A stretch of 64,000 bases of DNA, taken from NCBI GenBank assembly GCA_964007475.1, contig OZ023273.1, forward strand, positions 26,275,557 through 26,339,556. The letters are read 5' to 3'. Positions 61,479-64,000 of the stretch are shown here, piece by piece. The notes under the pieces were generated by a model. It did not search any database. It was not told where the DNA came from and saw only the letters and a program-made list of their open reading frames with translations. Numbering within the stretch: the stretch's first letter is position 1; every line of letters begins with the position of its first letter. Both the position numbers and the translations under genes were made by a program. Source of the DNA: Hybos culiciformis. Taxonomy: Eukaryota; Arthropoda; Insecta; Diptera; Hybotidae.

Positions 61479-64000
61479 GGGAAAGATCTAATAAAAAGTG
61501 TGTGTTTGGAAAATTTTTACCTCTAAAATAAATAATAAAATCATTTTCATCTTTCAAAAGTCATTTCCATAAAAAAATAAAATAGAGTAAAAAATATTTT
61601 ATTTTTAAGGAAATTAATTCAATAGTGTTATCTTAATTTTCGTATAATATACTACAATTACAAAAATATATGAACGTTAAACTTATTATATTCATTATAA
61701 GGTTATTAAAATTATTCTAAAATTTAAGATTACTATACCATTATTTTTTTTCGTGGAATAATTTATTTGTCAAATTTAAACAAAGTTATTTAAAAATTAT
61801 AATCACAGGATTAATTAGAACTCTCTAACTCTCTAAATTTGATTAATCAAAAATAAAAAGATAATCTTAAATTCTGGTATACTTTGATTTTTCGAATGGA
61901 ACTTCTGTAGTCGACTTAGGGTTATCATTATGAATTCAGATCTGGCATTCGTTCTGCTCATTTAATTATAGGCCTGTGAAATCATTGAAATCTTCAATTT
62001 AAGTTCTATTCATTGCTCATGATAATTTTTAATTGGGAATGTATAGATTTGAGCCTCCGTTTAAAAGGCACTTAAATCTTACTAAATTTAATTTTAAATG
62101 GAAAATAGTTGTAGTTGAGAAGCTTAAGAAAACCAGTCAAAATTATTGCATAATTATTTAATTAAAGCTATTATTTTTTTTTATTTTAAATTTATTTTAC
62201 CCATTTAATTAATAACTATATAAAACTTTTTCATAATTTTGTTTGTGAGACAGTGCAACAAACAAAATTATGAACTACTCTAAGGTATATATGCATAAAA
62301 ATTTCTACATATACTATTAAGTATGAGATGATTTCCGTTCACAAAATATTTATACTTATTAATTTAAATTTAAATGAATTAAAATGAATTTAATTAATTT
62401 ATTTTAGATAACGAGTATAATGTAATTGTGGCCATTAAAAATATAATTAAATTTACATAAATTTAAATACATTTTTAATTTTGCCAAAGTACATTTTTGC
62501 ACTGGTTTTAAATTCCTTTTTTTTTTTTTTGATTTGGTTAAATGTTAAAATGCAAGATTTTAAGGTTTTGGAATTCTATCTTTTAATTAACAAGTATGTT
62601 TAATTTAAGAGTGTATACTTCAACTAAAAAACGTTTATTAAATTATTTTTTAGCCAAATTTTATGTAGATCAAAAAGAATTCATTTAGGAAAAATATGTA
62701 TGTAAGCGATATATAAATAATTTGTCTAACAATAGAATTATCTTCTGTATTTTAAACATAACTTTAAAAATAATAAAAAAAAAAATTGTGAACCTAAGAT
62801 TAGTAAAAAAATTTATTTCGCTACGCTTGAAATATCATTTACTACACCCACACCGTTCATATTGACTACACACTATATTAATATAATTAAAATTTTCTTT
62901 TTTAATTCCATTTTATTTTATATTATGAAAATTATGGGAGTGCCATACTTGCTAATATAAAAATGACAAGTCGATAATGTTAATGAAAGTGTTCGTCCAT
63001 TAATTGATTTTTTTTTCTAATAAATTTTATTTTACTTCAAAAATTTTGTACTCAAGCAAAAATGGAAAAAAACCATTTTTTTTTAAGTTTCCGATGCTAT
63101 TATTGAAAATTTAATTAAAAAGAATTGATTTTCTTTATGTATTGAATTTTGAAAAAAAAAAGAAAAAAATAAATTAATTTAATTGAAATTTTTGTTAAAG
63201 GGAAATCGCAAAGATTTTATTTATTTATTTTTTTTTTTGTTCTTCTTCTTTTCTTTCGATCTTTTAGTTTTCACCTCAATTTTCCATTTCAACCATTCGC
63301 TTTTTATCTAGTAATAAAACTCACGTATATATTTAAAATAAAATTAAAATAGAATCAATTTTAAATTGGCATTAAAGAATTGAAAATTTCAATTTGATTT
63401 TGATTTATTGTCATCGTATCCTTAAGAAAATCTTATGTTGGGAAATGATTAAAAAAAAAAGACGAAAAAAATAAAATAAAATAAATGATATTATATCAAA
63501 GTGGAAACATTAGTGATATTTGATTTTATTTCTGTTTTTTTAACAATATCCTGACCATATTTCAAGGAAAATTAATTGAGGCAACAGAGTGTTTTAAAGT
63601 AGTTTAAAAGAGACTGCATTAATCTGCATTAATTTTATTGTATTCTGAATAAAAATGCTCCATGGAAAATCAGATATAAAATATAGCAGAAAACTTTTGA
63701 CTACATCTGCTCGGGAACAAACTTTGAGAGGACTTTAGTCTATATACCATATGATGCTGTATATAAAAATGTCCAATAACAAAATTTCTTACAAAATAAT
63801 GTCAAATAAAAAGTCAAAATATCGAAGTTCTTTTCCTATATATTTTATATAACTCAAAAACAGCAAATTTTTATTGCACTTATCGAACTTTCAACAAAGT
63901 GTTTGAATATGTAAATTTAATTCATTCACATTTCTTGCTGTGCCCTCTGTCAATATTTTTCTTCTTAGTTTCCATTTTTAATTTCTTTTTTATAGAAAAA

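Larger units (their letters stand above)
56763..64000. other. Upstream intron or 5' flank of nAChR alpha1
   Basis: The next upstream receptor exon should encode the loop D region ending in LSQLIDV/L. I scanned for its reverse-complement signature on the plus strand and did not find it, so this stretch is most simply one large 5' intron. Contained items are the foldback MITE at 59,938-60,167, a 22-bp direct duplication at 61,435-61,478, a Tyr-rich frame at about 60,845-60,960 (-), and a less A/T-rich patch at about 58,440-58,740. Small frames at 56,735-56,947, 57,141-57,344 (+) and 61,000-61,191 (-) are A/T-driven chance frames. Confidence 0.5.

Noticed and set aside
1..64000. tRNA, rRNA, CRISPR and bacterial operon signals
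   Set aside because: Looked for T-arm (GGTTCGAATCC-like) words, rRNA-like GC blocks and regularly spaced repeats; none had a supporting structure.

Overview
The window is eukaryotic nuclear DNA and almost certainly from an insect. It is extremely A+T-rich, has GT-AG introns of about 57 bp to 3 kb, and is dominated by homopolymer runs, microsatellites and small non-autonomous transposons. The two recognisable host genes are insect-type. The better preserved one (a nicotinic acetylcholine receptor subunit) reads most like dipteran sequence, but the order is a tentative inference.

Layout, left to right. 1-10,100: A/T-rich intergenic DNA with a 19/22-bp higher-order minisatellite (about 600-985) and half of a foldback repeat (7,669-7,817). 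10,172-14,349, minus strand: a complete eight-exon SMYD4-type gene (TPR, split SET, MYND zinc finger, Cys-rich post-SET) that splices in frame to 651 residues. 15,543-16,602: a Helitron-like insertion carrying a (CTCTGTT)n array and a hairpin with 194-bp arms. 16,600-44,870: gene-poor DNA holding a 257-bp near-perfect palindrome, a hAT-type MITE with a perfect 8-bp target-site duplication (TSD), a 0.95-kb self-similar element with an 8-bp TSD, a G-run-bearing MITE with perfect 25-bp terminal inverted repeats (TIRs), a second copy of the minisatellite, and a 1.2-kb hAT element with a nested foldback. 44,887-45,958: a 5'-truncated jockey-like LINE with an intact partial reverse transcriptase ORF and a 15-bp TSD. 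46,770-47,338: two tandem foldback units. 48,085-56,762, minus strand: the last seven coding exons of the nicotinic receptor alpha1 subunit; the signal peptide and first exons are not visible and presumably lie beyond the right edge. 56,763-64,000: probably its upstream intron or 5' flank, with a foldback MITE of the same family as the 7.7-kb copy.

The two host genes are on the same strand about 34 kb apart, and nothing suggests shared function or regulation. One gene is a likely cytoplasmic or nuclear lysine methyltransferase or chaperone-type SMYD protein, and the other a synaptic ligand-gated cation channel subunit (the target class of neonicotinoids). The unusual content is the density and variety of perfect or near-perfect inverted repeats. 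I found no tRNA, rRNA, CRISPR array or bacterial-type feature.
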